Below are positions 35,059-46,700 of a stretch of 49,014 nt of DNA, in pieces. The stretch's first letter is position 1. Every line of letters begins with the position of its first letter. The notes beneath the pieces were generated by a model. The model was not told the origin of the DNA and did no database searches. It worked only from the letters and a program-made list of their open reading frames with translations. Source of the stretch: Cytauxzoon felis (taxonomy: Eukaryota; Apicomplexa; Aconoidasida; Piroplasmida; Theileriidae); contig JAIQCW010000016.1 of the NCBI GenBank assembly GCA_020283715.1, positions 1-49,014 of the forward strand. The letters are read 5' to 3'. The translations under genes were made by a program, and so were the position numbers.

Positions 35059-35209
35059 GGTTTATCTTCATCAAGACATCTATATATACATGTCTATTCA
35101 ATCATGTGTCCTGATGTCAATGTGTGGATAGTAAGATTGATATTCTATTAAATCTTACAGATTTATGATAAAATTAAATATTAATTTAATTTATACTATA
35201 CAATAAGCC

Positions 35210-35300
35210 TGAAAAATTTAGGTAAAACTAATGTTACACCGCGAAAATTAGGGATTTCGGGGACACATGCTGTGTAAGAGTACGACCTAAAATTTGGAAC
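35210..35300 (+). ncRNA. Candidate structured RNA (strand uncertain)
   Basis: A GC-richer island in an AT-rich gap. AAATTTAGGT (35214-35223) can pair with ACCTAAAATTT (35285-35295, one bulge). Between them are a CGAAA/TTTCG hairpin (35242-35259) and ACAC-GTGT (35262-35274). This is the shape of a small folded RNA, but I do not recognise it as a tRNA, snRNA or other known class. The rest of 35059-35839 is AT-rich and without features. Confidence 0.25.
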
Positions 35301-35839
35301 AAGACAACTTGTTTTAATATTAAATACAGTATAACATCACATAATTAATTAAGTTAATTGTATATATAACATATTTATATAATTTATTAGCTGTAAATAG
35401 AAATTTCTAAAATATAATTCTAGAATGGACGGCATAGTTAATATATTAAAAGAGTATAGCCATTAATACTAAATGTATGAAGTATAGACTATAAAATGAT
35501 CAGTAGATTGATGTCTAACTGCATAAAGGTGTTGGTATGATGAGTAGGACGGATTATATATTGTCTAATGAATTAGACAGACATTAAAGTTTAATTAAGA
35601 AAAGTATAAAAAAATAATTAATAACAGGTGTAATGTGTATATATAAATATATGATTATGGGTATATATAATATGATGGGTGGTAGTTAATTAATGATGGC
35701 CCTAGGTAAACGACACCCAATTTAATAAACATTGCCCTATATATATATGAATCTTGAAACTTTGTTATAACTAAGTATATATATACTTGGTTAATATAAT
35801 AATATTTGTATTAGAGAATTATTATTAAATAATTGAAAA

Positions 35840-36124
35840 ATGGCTACAAAATCTTCAAAGGCCTCTATTAAAAAATCAAAGCGTTCAAAGAAAGACCCAA
35901 ATGCTCCCAAGCGTGCATTATCATCATATATGTTTTTTGCTAAAGAGAAAAGAAGTCAAATAATTTCAGAAAATCCAGATTTAACTAAAGATGTAGCAGC
36001 TGTTGGTAAATTAATTGGTGCTGCATGGAATTCATTAGATGACTCCGAAAAATTACCATATGAAAAATTAGCAGAAGAAGATAAAGCTAGATATGAAAGA
36101 GAAAAAACTGAATATTATAAATAA
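35840..36124 (+). CDS. HMG-box chromatin protein (HMGB/NHP6 type)
   Basis: 94 aa, single exon. A Lys/Ser-rich basic N-tail (KSSKASIKKSKRSKKD) precedes one complete HMG box: DPNAPKRALSSYMFFAKEKR, then AAVGKLIGAAWNSLDDSEKLPYE with the core Trp, then KLAEEDKARYEREKTEY. The size and layout match yeast Nhp6 and the small apicomplexan HMGB proteins, which bend DNA non-specifically in the nucleus. ATG at 35840 is preceded by a long AT-rich region. No cassette lies in or directly beside the gene. Confidence 0.95.
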   Translation: MATKSSKASIKKSKRSKKDPNAPKRALSSYMFFAKEKRSQIISENPDLTKDVAAVGKLIGAAWNSLDDSEKLPYEKLAEEDKARYEREKTEYYK

Positions 36125-36310
36125 TATCAAACAATATTAATATTACTTATTTTTTGATGATTTTTAATCATTCTTCACACTTAGCATTCATTGCTAGTTA
36201 ACATTATTATTATACATCTCGTGTTGACACGATTATATTTAAATTACATCTAATATCATGGGAATTTATTTATATACATCTATTAATATATATAAATATG
36301 TTCAAAGACA

Positions 36311-36748
36311 TTAATTATTTATAGTTTTTTCTAGCTTAATATCCAATCGACATTTATATCTTCTTACATTACCTTGTTTCTCATCAATCTATAAGTATTT
36401 ATATATCCTTATTATATAAATGTATATGAACTTACATATACATCAACCATATCAATAGATGATTTGTAACCGTCAAGTCTCCTCTTTAATATCTCCAACA
36501 ATGATATTGCCCTCGATGAGTAACAAATTGGTGATGATATCCTTATTAATGATGGTATAGAAGTCTGTATGAATAGATAATGTTGATGTATGAAGAAGGA
36601 GAAGAGGAGGGTGAATTGACAATAGTAATCAGCCTCATTCTTGATGACAAGTAGAACTTATTATTATAAAACATACAGAATCCAAGAATTTCAAATGTTT
36701 TTTTGAATTAAATTTATCATCAATGATGATTAAATGTTCATCATCCAT
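36311..36748 (-). CDS. Small hypothetical protein, three exons
   Basis: Exons 36748-36677, 36564-36436 and 36388-36311, phase 0 at both joins; 92 aa. Sequence landmarks are MDDEHLIIIDDKF, SSRAISLLEILKRRLDGYKS and a basic end (RRYKCRLDIKLEK). I do not recognise it. The first intron is 112 nt and lacks a cassette, making it the longest cassette-free intron here. The start is uncertain: the frame is open upstream to an acceptor-like AACAG at about 36763, so an extra 5' exon is possible. It lies 75 bp downstream of the AATF stop on the same strand. Confidence 0.5.
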
Positions 36749-36823
36749 GAGGACTCCATCTGTTATAAATTTACAAAATATATACAAATTTAAATTTTAA
36801 AAAAAATTAATTTAAATTATAAT

Positions 36824-38855
36824 TTATGATTTAAACAATGAATTTAACATTAAATTTATAAAATCAATCGATTCATAATCTTTTATACAAGTACGTTCCT
36901 GGGGAATCTATATTAAAAATAATCTAATCACATACCACAAAATTCTCCAACTTCTCAATCACCTTGTAACATACTTTACGACCCTTTGATACCTTCGATA
37001 ATGATATACGAGGCTTATCTATACGTTAAACATAATATTATATCACACATATCCACTCTAGGTCCAATCACATCCTCCACTCGCCATTCCACCTGAGGTT
37101 GTCCTGCCGTCAGCTCTTCTATTTACTTCCCCCTTCGCTTCCCGTAGATCAGCTACGGGTTCCACTTGAGGTCTAAATTCACTTGTCTACTTTCATCTCC
37201 AAAATTTGATGAAAATCCTGAATTTCTGGGGAAACTCATGAAGATTACTCAATGATTATTGAATGAATTTCAGATGTCAATACTTCATTAAAAAGGAATT
37301 TGATGATTGTATTGAGTTTGAGAAACCTAACTTCATTCCAATTTATATTCATTGAGATATCCTCATTTATGTGAAATCCGTCACTTTATTCATATCTCAG
37401 CGAGATCAGATTTATAACCTCAAGTGGAACCTGGAAGCGATCCATGGGAGCTGGAGGGGGAAGTAAATAGAAGAGGCACCACGCCTAGTGGGAAAGGAGT
37501 TGGATATTTACCTAGACCTAACGGTCGTCGGTTAGACCTCAGGTGATGTCTGAAGGTTATATGATGTATTTAATATCGTACCATCTTGTAGATTTCTGAG
37601 TAGTAGTTCTTCTTTTTTGATATCGACATCTGGATTGAGATTATCATGATGTATAAGATGATTAAGTAATTTGATATAGAATGACTAAAATAAATAATAA
37701 ATAATTAAAGAGTATTAAAATTACTTGATCATTATATATTTGTTGCGATAATTTATATTTAAGTTCTTTAAGATCAATTTTATCTTTAAGTTGATTAAAT
37801 CCAATAATCTAAATTATATAATTAGAAATTAAATAAATATAACCTAACATTATTTGGTAAATTAACAGATTGTGATTTATTTATAAATTTATTTGTATTA
37901 TTTAAAAAATATTTTATATGATTAGTTATTGAATCATTCAATACTTGAAATGATTTATCAACTTTAATTACTGTACTATTATTCAATTCATCCAATCTAG
38001 ATAATATCCTATCACGCCTATCAGGTAATACATCTATACAACCAAATATATCATCCATACCCATACCTATATAATTTATATATACAAATACATCCACACG
38101 AGGTTACAATCCAACTTTTCTTCCACTCGCCGTTCCACCCGAGGTCGTCTTGCAGACAGCTTCTCTATTTAGTTGTCCCTCCGCTTCCCTGAGATCAGCT
38201 ACGGGTAATCCACCTGAGGTTATAAAACTAATCTCGTCGAGATACGTATAAAGTGACCTAATCCATATAAATGAGGATATCTCAGAGAATATAAATTGGA
38301 ATGAGGCGAGGATGACTGAACTCAATACAATCATCAAATTCCTCTTCAATGAGGTATTAATATTTATAATTCATTCAATAGTTATCTCTCTATCTTCAGT
38401 AGTTTCCCCAGAAATGATGAAATTCCTTCAAAATTTGGTAGTAAAAATGAAGTTAGTGAAATTAGTGATTGGACCTCAGGTGGAGACCTCAAGTGGAACC
38501 CGCAGCTGATCTCAGGGAAGCGAAGGGGGAAGTAAATAGAAGAGCTGTCTGCAAGACGACCTCAGGTGGAACGGCGAGTGGAAGACAGGATAGATGGATT
38601 GATTATTTATTGAGTTAACTTACTTGAGATGGGTTTATTGAGTTTCTTGAGGATACCGATGAAGAGTTTAATGAGTTCATCTTGTATATATGGTAGATGG
38701 TCATTGGTTGTGGGTTCATTAATGAAGGCTTGATGTAGATATGGATGAGGCCATCTTTGTATAAATAAATTTAATTTTTGTAGATAAATTCTTAATCTTA
38801 TAATATTATTATAATTATAACATTGTTTTTTAACAGCTTTACTAGATGGTTTCAT
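36824..38855 (-). CDS. AATF/Bfr2 (TRAUB) ribosome-biogenesis protein
   Basis: Six exons: 38855-38624, 38066-37849, 37808-37725, 37684-37582, 37018-36936 and 36907-36824; 267 aa, all phases exact. Family features in order: AVKKQCYNYNNIIRLRIYLQKLNLFIQRWPHP (the R.KLQK.L...N.LP.P motif), a divergent middle, SFYIKLLNHLI (DFYxxLLxxLI), KVSKGRKVCYKVIEKLENF (ASKGRKLRYxVxxKLxNF) and LMLNSLFKS (LF). The protein lacks the long acidic N-terminus of animal AATF, starting almost at the AATF core. It would act in the nucleolar small-subunit processome. Introns 1 (557 nt) and 4 (563 nt) hold cassettes with AT-rich cores; the other introns are 28-40 nt. Confidence 0.85.
37053..37545. repeat. Modular cassette with AT-rich core in AATF intron 4
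   Basis: Left arm (GTCCTGCCGTCAGC, CCCGTAGATCAGCTACGGG, CCACTTGAGGT), reversed core 37191-37410 with ATCTCAGCGAGAT (37394-37406), right arm (ACCTCAAGTGG, CACCACGCCTAGTGG) and the TAGACCTAACGGTCG module. The core is in the same sense as the gene. Confidence 0.85.
38094..38586. repeat. Modular cassette with AT-rich core in AATF intron 1
   Basis: CCACACGAGGT, CCACTCGCCG, GTCTTGCAGACAGC, CCCTGAGATCAGCTACGGG; core 38221-38452 with ATCTCGTCGAGAT (38231-38243), antisense to the gene; right arm ACCTCAAGTGG, CCCGCAGCTGATCTCAGGG, GCTGTCTGCAAGACGACCTC. Confidence 0.85.
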
Positions 38856-39057
38856 TATTATGAAAATTATTGATCAATGGTACTAGACATTATGGGTGTA
38901 TAAGTAGATACTATCCAAGTGATAATAAAATATGTAAATTTTATAATGTGTAATTGTAATATTAAAAAATATTAAATAAATTTATAAAAAATGTAATTAT
39001 AAGATTATTAAATGATATAATTTTAATTATTTATCATTAATTATATTTCATATATAA

Positions 39058-42000
39058 ATGGCTAAAGAGCGATTAAATGCCATTGATATAGGTACAATCG
39101 TTAATAATATACGTAAAATTATATTAAATTTCAATCTTGTTAATATTTATGATGTTACTAATCGTATTTATGTACTAAAATTCTCAAAAAATGAAAATAA
39201 AATTTATTTACTATTAGAAATCGGTTGTAGAATACATATAACCAAATATCATCGACAAACTGATCATCTACCATCTAATTTCAATGTAAAAGTATATTTT
39301 ATTCAATATATAATCATCAATCTATATACAGCTAAGGAAACATATTAGAACTAAACGTCTAACAAATATAAAACAATTATCACAAGATCGTATCATCGAT
39401 CTTACATTCTCATCAAATGAATATGCACATCATCTCATCATACAACTCTTCCTACCAGGAAATATCTACCTCACCGATTATAATTATAAAGTACTCACCG
39501 TACTAAGTACGTTTATAGTCCACCCGAGGTCCATCCGAAGTCCAATCATTACGATCACCTCTTTCATTCGCCATTCCACCTGAGGTCGTCCTGCCGTCAG
39601 CTTCCTTATTTAGTTTCCCCTTCGCTTCCCTGAGATCAGCTGCGGGTTCCACTCGAGGTCCAATCACTGACTTCACTGCCACGATCTCCGGGAGTGGCTA
39701 TACTCTTTAGAGATAGGTAATTGGAAGAGCTGTCTGCAGGACGAAAATAAGGTTGTAACCTCAGGTGGAAGTGAAGGTAGTGATTGGACCTCGGGTGGAG
39801 TACTTCATTTGATGATTTGTTGATTATAATGATAATATAGGGCCACAGAATACGGGTGAAAATTTTTTTAAAGTTGGTTCGACGGTACGTAGATTATTAT
39901 TATTATTATATGTATATATAGTTTTTGATTGATGAGAATTACAATGATTGGAGTATAGAATTGGATAGGGATTATATAAAATCATGTTTAGTAGGTCCAT
40001 TATTATTATTAGATGTTGTACGTAAAGTTTATCCTAGTGTGAATATAAATATATGTGAATATTTGATTGGTAAGAAATATGATTTATTATTATTGGAAAA
40101 AGTATTTATGTTAGATGATTATGAATTATGTTGGTGTATATTAGAATATATTAGATGTGAGGTTAATAAATTAGTTAATAATGAGAATATAATAGGTGGT
40201 TGGTTATATAAGAATAAGAATAATGAATATGATGATTTTAATATATTAGAATTGAAAGAGAATGGTATTTATTATAATGATTATAATGAAGTATTAGATT
40301 TATATTTTACTGGTAATGATATAAAGAAGATAGAAAAGAAAATTATTAATAAAAAACCCAACAAATTAAAGAAAATACAAATAGATCAAGATAAACGTGA
40401 AGAAAAATTAATTAATGAGATTAATAAATTAAATAATGATATAATTATTATTGAAGAATATAATGATATAATTGATAAATGTATAAATTTATTAAAACAT
40501 TATTATCATCTGGTGCTACATGGAATGATATTATAGATGAATTAAATAATCAAAAAAAATTAAAACATCCATTAGCACTATATATTAATTCTATAGATAT
40601 ACCCAATAATATTATGGTGTTTATTAATAATAATTATGAGGTTAATATTAATTTTACTATTAATTGTTGGCAAAATTTAGAAAATATTTATCAATATAAA
40701 AAAAAATTAGAAAATAAATTACAACGTACAAAAATTGGTAGAGATTATGCATTAAAAAAAATTAACTAAAGAAAATAATGATGGAAAAAGTGGGGGCAAT
40801 GTGGGGAATAAAAAAAATATATCAACAACATTTACAACATTAAGAAAGAGATTATGGTTTGAGAAATTTCATTGGTTTATAACAAGTGATGGTTATTTAG
40901 TATTAGGTGGTAGAGATTCATTACAAAATGAATTATTAGTAAAAAAATATTTAACAAATGGTGATTTATATTTTCATGCTGATATTCATGGAGCATCATC
41001 AGTAATATTAAAAAATCCTAATAATTTACAAATATCACAACAATCTATAAATGAATGTGGATGTTTTGCAGTATGTAATAGTAATGCATGGATACAAAAA
41101 TTCATGATACCAAGTTGGTGGGTATATCATCATCAAGTCTCTAAAACACCACCATCTGGTGAATATGTACCACAAGGATCATTCATTATCAGAGGTAAAA
41201 AAAATTATATACAACCACAAAAACTAGAAATGGGAATCACCATCGTTTTCCATGTCAATAAATTTAATGATAATCCACCCGAGGTTACAACCTCTGTTCC
41301 ACTCGAGGTCCAATCCACTCCACTTGAGGTTACCTCTACCGTTGGTCTTGCAGACAGCTCTTCCAATTACCTATCCGTAAACGGTAATGCCACTCCCGGA
41401 GATCGTGGCGATAAGCCCGTAGCTGATCTCAGGGAAGCGAAGGGGGAAGTAAATAAGGAAGCTGTCTGCAAGACGACGAAAGTTGGAGAGGAAGGCGAAG
41501 TTGGTGATTTAACCTCAAGTGGACCTGGAAGCGATCTACGGGAGCTGGAAGGGGAGGTAAATAGAGAAGCTGACGGCAGGACGACCTCAGGTGGAACGGT
41601 GAGTGGAAAAGAGAGTAGTACTGGACCTCAAGTGGAACCCGCAGCTGATCTCAGGGAAGCGGAGGGGGAAGTAAATAGAGAAGCTGACGGCAGGACGACC
41701 TCGAGTGGAACTGAAGATAGTGAAATAACTTCTGATGAAGGTGAAGAAGATGATGACGAGAGTTTAGATGATGAAGAATATGAAGAATATGAAGAGGAGG
41801 AAGATGAGGAAGATGAGGATGTTAGTATTGATGATGAATTAACTACTCCTACATCTACATCATCTTCATCTTCATCGTCATCATCTGCAACAACATTGGA
41901 ATGCCCTACATCTGTAAAGATTGATGATAAGACTACTGTAATTATGGATATTCAATGTGATATAAAGAGTAGGACACGTGATCGTAAAGCTACTGGTTAT

Positions 42001-42678
42001 CCTAAAAATACTTCTGAAAATGATTTGGAGGGTTTAATGGATCAATTGGATGAAATTAGTATTCTTGAGGATAGAAGTGTAGTGAAGATTAAAGATCCTG
42101 AGAAATTACATCATGATGATGAAGCAGTTAGAAAGATACGTAATAGACAACCAACAGGTATACCAAAAGCAAAATTATCAAAGACAGCTAGGAATAAATT
42201 GAAGAAAATTAAAGAGAAATATGGGGATGATGATGAAGAAACACAAGAGATTAGAAGATTATTAACAGGTTCTAGAAAGATGAAAATTATGGATGAAGAA
42301 AAAAAAGATGGAGATATTATTAAAAGAGATATTAAATATAATACAAATATAAATAAAGATAGAAAAGATTCTATACAAACACTAGATGATAAAGAATTAG
42401 AAATACACATGAAACAATTTAATTGCTTAAGTAAAGATGTTAATGAAGATGATAATATCCTAGATGCTATACCAATGTGTGCACCATTCATAGCATTAGA
42501 TAATTATCAATATAAAATTAAACTTGTACCAGGTAATACCAAAAAAGGTGCCATCGCTACACAAACATTACAATTATTCAATAAAGTCGATCCCAATAAA
42601 AATAAACATATCAAACTCATCACCAATGATCAACTCATACTAACCATCATAGGAAACTCCAAAATTTATACAAAATAA
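39058..42678 (+). CDS. NEMF/Rqc2 (NFACT family) ribosome quality-control factor, two frame changes and cassette insertion
   Basis: Binds stalled 60S subunits; in yeast (Rqc2) it adds CAT tails. Exons 39058-39291, 39332-39506, 39841-39884 and 39922-42678. [17 protein letters not shown], then [17 protein letters not shown] and [37 protein letters not shown] and [10 protein letters not shown], then [17 protein letters not shown]. The C-terminal NFACT-C region has [14 protein letters not shown]. The last exon needs two changes of frame, at A-runs 40494-40497 and 40754-40761; the shifts compensate, leaving about 260 bp in another frame that still encodes the family sequence ([13 protein letters not shown]). 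An in-frame cassette (41275-41710) follows NFACT-R, then an acidic stretch. Confidence 0.88.
39520..39799. repeat. Modular cassette in NEMF intron 2
   Basis: CCACCCGAGGT, GTCCTGCCGTCAGC, CCCTGAGATCAGCTGCGGG, CCACTCGAGGT, CTCTTTAGAG, GCTGTCTGCAGGACG and ACCTCGGGTGG. Confidence 0.85.
41275..41710. repeat. In-frame compound cassette inside NEMF coding sequence
   Basis: Encodes [23 protein letters not shown], then three right-arm units: [29 protein letters not shown] and [16 protein letters not shown]. All are in the same frame and open. The hairpin module is CCGTAAACGG (41375-41384). Confidence 0.9.
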
Positions 42679-42705
42679 ATCTACCGCACACGAAGATAAT
42701 CCAAT

Positions 42706-43224
42706 CCACCTGTTCCACACGAGGTTACATCCTTGTCTTCCACTCGCCGTGGTGGCCTCTTCTATTTACTTCCCCTTCCAGCTCCCGTAGATCGCTTCCA
42801 GGTTCCACTTGAGGTTAAAATCTAATCTCGTCGAGTTAAGGATAAAGTCATGGAATATATGTTTGAAGGGACATCTCAATGGATATAAAATGGAATTAAG
42901 TGAGGATGAGTATATTAGATACAATCATCAAATTCCTTTTCAATGAACTATTGACATTTGTATTTCATCCAATATTCATTGAGTAATCTTCAGTAGTTTC
43001 CCCAGAAATGATGAAATTCCTTCAAATTTTGGAGGTAAAAATGAAGGTAGTGAAATTTGTGAATATGACCTCAGGTGGAACCCGTAGCTGATCTCAGGGA
43101 AGCGGAGGGACAAGTAAATAGAGAAGGCCACCACGGCGAGTGGAAAGACCTCAAGTGGAGGAGCTGACGGCAGGATGAAGAGAGGTGGAAGTGGAAAAGA
43201 GAGTAGGATTGTAACCTCAGGTGA
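42706..43224. repeat. Modular cassette with AT-rich core downstream of NEMF
   Basis: CCACACGAGGT, CCACTCGCCGTGG, CCGTAGATCGCTTCCAGG, core 42818-43045 (a close copy of the DDX3-like intron core), then ACCTCAGGTGG, CCCGTAGCTGATCTCAGGG, CCACCACGGCGAGTGG and more connectors. Confidence 0.85.
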
Positions 43225-43771
43225 ATGCAATGAAACAAGAGAGGATTGAATATTTTAGAGTGTTTTTTATAATGAAAAAATGATATAAGGTTATATACAA
43301 GTTGGTACATATAGTCGGTATGGATGTGAATGTTCCGCTAGCATGGGAGTTGAAGGGTTTTTGATCGAGAAATTCATTTGGCGGCTGGGTGCTCGATATT
43401 GTCAAATTTTACGCACATATATTATTAATATAATAATAACACTATATAAATGTGATTAGATAATTGCATTATAATATATGGAAGGTGTATTAATGAGAGT
43501 TGCCCAGACATTTATGGGTAAAGTGGTAGGAAGCTGCGAATGCAGTTAAAAATAAAAATTCAGAATGTAAATCGATATTGCAACTTAATTTTTATTGATA
43601 AGTATTGCAAAAAATATGTCTTAATTAGATGTCACACATGTATTTTTTGCATATGTACTATATGATCGCGTATTTGTGTTATATTGATATAACTTTGTAA
43701 AATTGTATTATAATGATAGGATATTATATATTTAGTGTTGATTTATTAGTTTCAAGATTCGGGTGACAAAT
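43225..43771. other. Intergenic region upstream of Rav1/DmX-like gene
   Basis: No cassette. A small hairpin CTGCGAATGCAG (around 43534-43545) and CCC/GGG pairing nearby might mark a small RNA, but I see no family signature. It presumably carries the promoter. Confidence 0.3.
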
Positions 43772-46700
43772 ATGAAACATGTATCTTACATACGTAAGAT
43801 TCTGGCACCGAATTATGTACCTGATCGTGATCGTTATAAATTAAACGTATTGGATTATATAAAATTGAACAAGGGTAGGAGATGTGCGTTATTTTCTATT
43901 AATAATGATGAGAATGATGTGACAACATTGGTGTCTGTGATTTTGCATACGTCCAATAGTAAATCATTGATAAAATCGAATGGTTTATATATATATTGGT
44001 TGGAGCATCATGATTCATCTATGAAGCATTATTTGAAGTCGAAGAGTAAGCAGCGTGAGTGTTTGAATATTCAGAATTGTAATTCGAAGACGATATATGG
44101 TAATGATTTATGGTTATTGAATCACGAGTCTGAAATAATATGTGCTAGATGGAAGAAGAGTAGTATGGTAACATCATCATTGAATAATATTCAATTGATA
44201 ACATTGACTCGATCGAATATTGCGTATATATGGCGGTATAACATACATAAGGATTCGTTTGATTTATGTTTTAAGATATCATTATTATTGCCGGCTAAAT
44301 ATGATTATATACAATGTTGTTGGGTAAATAATCTTACGAATACATTTGAGTATAACTTTAGTGAGCATGATTTTTTTGTGATTTACAGTGCGATTCATGA
44401 TAGGGCTACACCTGTATTGGCATTGGACAGCGAGTACAGATTATTAATCCCCGAAGCTGATCTACGTGAAGCGGAGGGGGAAGTAAATGGAGAAGCCACC
44501 ACGGCGAGTGGAAAGAAGAGTAGTAATGTAACCTCGAGTGGTGAAGCTGGTGATTGGACATCTAGTGGCATTGCTTCACGTTTGAATAGGGGTGTTATAT
44601 TGGATGAGAGTATGATAGATCGTTTATTGAATTTATCATTGACGATGACGAGTAAAATATCATCTAGTGAATATTCATCATCGATACCGATTGATTATAT
44701 ACAATATTATGAGATATATGGTATAATAGGATTGAATACATTTCAGAGTGGTATAGTATGTGAATATTTATTGGGTAGTAATGAATTATCGATACCGATA
44801 CGTATAAAGAGTATAGAGGATATAAATTTATGTAAGCATACATTTGAGACAGGTTTATTAACTGTATATACATCAGATAGTTTAAGACCAAATAAGATAA
44901 ATAAAGATTCAAAAATAAAAATAAGTAAATGGATAACATTAAAATCATGTGATTTAAATAAAATAATAAATAATGATTATGATGAAATAATAGGTAATCA
45001 AATAGTAAATGGTTTAATAAAATTATTTCCACCATGTATATTTGATATTATAAATGAAAATGATATTAATATAAAATTATTATTATCCCCATCAGATATA
45101 TTTTTAAAAGATACTAATAATGATATTATTGGTATAGTTATGCGTTATTTAATTAATATAGAAACCCCACTTTATATAAATGATTATAATAATCATTTAA
45201 TATATATTGAAGATTATTTTATTAATATATTAGAAAATAATAATTATATTAAAGATTTAAAAATATTTAATAATAAAATTGAATCATTATATATTATACT
45301 TGGTAAAAATGGTTTATTAAATTTAATATCATTCTCTAAATTAAATCCTAATAATATAAAATCTATAGATATTACCATCAATAATCATAATATATATTCA
45401 TTCGATATACTTAATTATAATAATAAATTATATATCATTATTTTCTCATATGATAATAATGAAGAATGTGGGGGTAAAAAACACTATAATATGGGGTTAT
45501 ATGTAATGGAAAATTATAAATTGAATGAGATAATAAAATATAAATTTATAGCAAATGATGGTAAATCAATTATACAATTTGATAAATGGCATGATGATAA
45601 ATCATTCATACTACTCACCAATTGGAATGTAATCAATCATACATATACACATAACAACACTCCTCCACTCCCACTCGATGTTACATCTACCGTAGGTCAT
45701 ACAACCAGTGTTGGTCCTGCCGTCAGCTCTTCCAATTACCTCCCCGTAAACGGTAATGCCACTCCCAGAGATCGTGGCGAAGGTAGTGATGAAGGTTGTG
45801 ATGGATCATCCATCATGGGAATGATGGAAGATGGTTCTAAGGATGTGAGTGATGTAACCTCAAGTGGAGGCATATTATCCGAGACGATCTCAGGGAGTCG
45901 AGGTGAGGTAAATAAAGGAAGCTGTCTGCAAGACGAAGGTAAGGTTGGAGATGAAGGTGATGACTACAGGACCTCAAGTGGAGAAAATGGGGTAAAAGGG
46001 GGTTATGGGGATAATAAACCTCATAATAACAAATTAATCCACGATACGCCATGTGTAAAAGGTGTTGATGAGTACAGGACCTCAAGTGGAAAACCCGTAG
46101 CTGATCTCGGGGAAGCGGAGGGGGAAGTAAATAGAGGAGCTGACGGCAGGACGACCTCAGGTGGAACAGCGAGTGGAAAGACTTCAGGTGGAGTTGACAA
46201 TACATCATGTACATCATCAGGATATGTAATGAATATGTATATATTTAATGATGAGGGTATATTATGTTGGTTTAGGATAGATGATATGATAAGGGATTTA
46301 TTATTGAATATATCGAGGCCATTGATATATGAGATTAGGGATTGTAAATTTTATGGTGTAAGTTTATATTTTAGTGTTGAAGATGATATATATAAGATAC
46401 CTATATTTGAAGAGATATCTGATGATATATTACCTATATATCATCCAGATTATATATTATCATTAATGGATATGGGATTATATAACATATATAATAAAAT
46501 TATTATAAAATTAGTAGAATGTTATAGAAATTTTTTAAATATATTTAAAGATACAAATTATTGTAATATAAATTGTAATGAATGTATTATTTATAAATCA
46601 TTATATCTTAAATTATTTACTAATTTAAATATATACTTTTATAAATTAATACTAGATGAATTTATTAAAATCAATTCTATCAATCATGAATCCACCCCAT

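Noticed and set aside
40754..40761. Programmed +1 frameshift in NEMF
   Set aside because: The site is a plain A8 run with a compensating shift upstream. Homopolymer sequence error is the simpler explanation without cDNA evidence.
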